NCBI GenBank assembly: GCA_002331625.1
Contig: DCZN01000030.1
Location: forward strand, 1,130-8,917
From: Nitrospira sp. UBA2083
Lineage (GTDB): Bacteria; Nitrospirota; Nitrospiria; Nitrospirales; Nitrospiraceae
DNA length: 7,788 bases
Direction of reading: 5' to 3'
The position numbers and the translations under genes are program-made. The first letter of the stretch is position 1. Every line of letters begins with the position of its first letter. Positions 6,839-7,788 of this stretch are shown here, in pieces. The notes beneath the pieces are model-generated. The model searched no databases and was not told the DNA's origin. It saw only the letters and a list, made by a program, of their open reading frames with translations.

Positions 6839-7444
6839 ATGTTTATCCTTCGAGTGTGTGCGGTGGCGGCATTAGTGGGTATGGGGTTGGCATGGCTGTC
6901 ACCGGTTTTGGCCGGGGAATCATCTGCGGGAATGGTGGGGAAACAGACTGCCGGAGTGGTCGTCGGTGGGATGTTGCCGGTGCGGCTGACGGATGGGCAA
7001 TCGTCCAAGCTGAACGGAGTGGCCGTGCATCCCTCATGGCAAATGACGATGACGAATCCGAGCGGCAATGAGTGGTGGAGTGGTTCGATCGCATTGGGAG
7101 TCGAGATGGCTCTGTTCGGGATTGCGGAGCCGACCGGTGCCTTTGGTGTGGGATTCACACCAAAGGCGGTCTATACGTTCATTTCGTTCGGTCGGCTGAA
7201 GCCGTATATTGAAGGCGGTGGCGGTCCGCTCTGGACGAATTTCGAAGGGCGGATCCCCGAGCAAGGTTCGGATTTCAATTTCCTCGTCTGGGGTGGGGCC
7301 GGGGCAAACTATGATCTGACCACACGATGGGCCTTGAACATTGGGGTCCGTTTCAGTCACATCTCCAACGCCGACGCCGCTACTCCAAACGGCGGTGTCA
7401 ATTTCCTGCTGCCGTTTGTCGGTCTCACCGCGAAGCTCTTCTAA
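6839..7444 (+). CDS. Acyloxyacyl hydrolase, PagL-like lipid A 3-O-deacylase (copy 2)
   Basis: Predicted 201-residue outer-membrane barrel enzyme and tandem paralogue of the gene 146 bp upstream. The signal peptide is residues 1-25 (R5, hydrophobic 6-20, cleavage after Val-Leu-Ala, before G26). The presumed catalytic H174 and S176 lie in FSHISN, and the chain ends in phenylalanine (LTAKLF). The alignment with copy 1 has no gaps and about 132 identical residues by hand count, concentrated in the mature protein. At DNA level there are exact shared runs at matching places, for example 17 bases at 7226-7242 and 18 bases including the stop codon at 7428-7445. The most marked difference is residues 178-183 after the active-site motif (ADAATP here, GGTDSQ in copy 1). 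The role is presumably lipid A deacylation at the outer membrane, possibly with a different substrate preference; that last part is inference. Confidence 0.87.
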   Translation: MFILRVCAVAALVGMGLAWLSPVLAGESSAGMVGKQTAGVVVGGMLPVRLTDGQSSKLNGVAVHPSWQMTMTNPSGNEWWSGSIALGVEMALFGIAEPTGAFGVGFTPKAVYTFISFGRLKPYIEGGGGPLWTNFEGRIPEQGSDFNFLVWGGAGANYDLTTRWALNIGVRFSHISNADAATPNGGVNFLLPFVGLTAKLF

Positions 7445-7477
7445 GAGAACCTATAGGAATTTGTTCCACCAATCATT

Positions 7478-7505
7478 TACGGCTCGAAACATTTTTACAG
7501 CCGTA
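7478..7505. repeat. Inverted repeat across the ALDH stop codon
   Basis: TACGGCT (7478-7484) and AGCCGTA (7499-7505) form a perfect 7-bp stem with a 14-base loop containing a T5 run (7492-7496). It lies in the convergent space between the second PagL-like gene and the aldehyde dehydrogenase and overlaps the last codons of the latter. The T-run is in the loop rather than after the stem, so it is not a standard terminator for either direction. Confidence 0.35.
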
Positions 7506-7788
7506 CGGTCACGGCTTTCACTTCGGTATAGAGCTCCAGCGCATCATGGCCCATTTCACGGCCCCATCCTGATTGCTTGTATCCTCCGAACGGCAGCGCC
7601 GCGTCAAAGATGTTGTAGCAGTTGATCCAGACCGAGCCCGCACGCAGTTGAGCGGCGATGCGGTGAGCCTTGCCGACATCGCGAGTCCAGACTGCGGCAG
7701 CCAAACCGTACATGGAGTCGTTCGCGACCGGAAGCACTTCCTCGACATCCGTAAACGGCACCGCGCAGACGACCGGCCCGAAGATTTC
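7495..7788 (-). CDS. Aldehyde dehydrogenase, NAD(P)-dependent (C-terminal end only)
   Basis: The last 97 residues of an ALDH-superfamily enzyme, which oxidises an aldehyde to a carboxylic acid with NAD(P)+; the gene enters from the right edge and its start is outside the window. Visible motifs are EIFGPVV at the edge, [43 protein letters not shown] and the end [12 protein letters not shown]. The [32 protein letters not shown] block most resembles the ALDH1/2-like (classic acetaldehyde/retinal or betaine-type) branch. The catalytic cysteine and glutamate would lie upstream and cannot be checked here, so the substrate is not assignable. It is convergent with the PagL-like pair, with 50 bp between the stop codons. 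Confidence 0.93.
   Translation of the reverse strand, partial: EIFGPVVCAVPFTDVEEVLPVANDSMYGLAAAVWTRDVGKAHRIAAQLRAGSVWINCYNIFDAALPFGGYKQSGWGREMGHDALELYTEVKAVTVRL

Overview
The window looks like ordinary chromosomal DNA from a Gram-negative bacterium with moderately high GC. The first 5.9 kb is a housekeeping run on the + strand in the order rodA (3' end only), rng (RNase G), dprA and topA. Next come two tandem + strand copies of a small outer-membrane beta-barrel enzyme of the PagL / acyloxyacyl hydrolase type. Last is the 3' end of a convergent aldehyde dehydrogenase gene on the - strand. The gene order and the tandem PagL-like pair remind me of Nitrospira-type genomes. That is inference from memory, not something the sequence proves. 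Lipid A-modifying enzymes do require a diderm cell.

Layout: 1-483 is the end of the RodA glycosyltransferase. 644-2152 is RNase G, with an intact S1 domain, both catalytic aspartates and the CxxCxGxG zinc-link. 2255-3373 is the DNA-processing protein DprA. 3580-5919 is topoisomerase I, with TOPRIM, active-site Tyr and four C-terminal four-cysteine zinc ribbons. 6087-6692 and 6839-7444 are the two PagL-like genes. 7495-7788 is the C-terminal 97 residues of an ALDH. All complete genes are open from start to stop with no frameshift or broken domain. I see no tRNA, rRNA, CRISPR array, insertion sequence or phage gene. No gap between genes exceeds about 210 bases.

How the genes fit together: RodA (septum-independent wall synthesis) beside rng recalls the known linkage of rng/cafA to cell-shape genes in other bacteria. 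dprA followed by topA is also a common neighbourhood. The genes are 100-210 bp apart, so this may be loose co-transcription rather than a tight operon. The PagL-like pair acts on the outer membrane and has no evident link to the nucleic-acid genes.

The most interesting region is the tandem pair. The two proteins align over all 201 residues without a gap and are identical at about 132 positions by hand count. Yet six consecutive residues just after the presumed catalytic H-x-S-N motif all differ. I did not find a convincing undescribed multi-gene system here. The other observations (a dnaX-phase slippery heptamer in topA, an acidic insert in RNase G, several hairpins) are modest.
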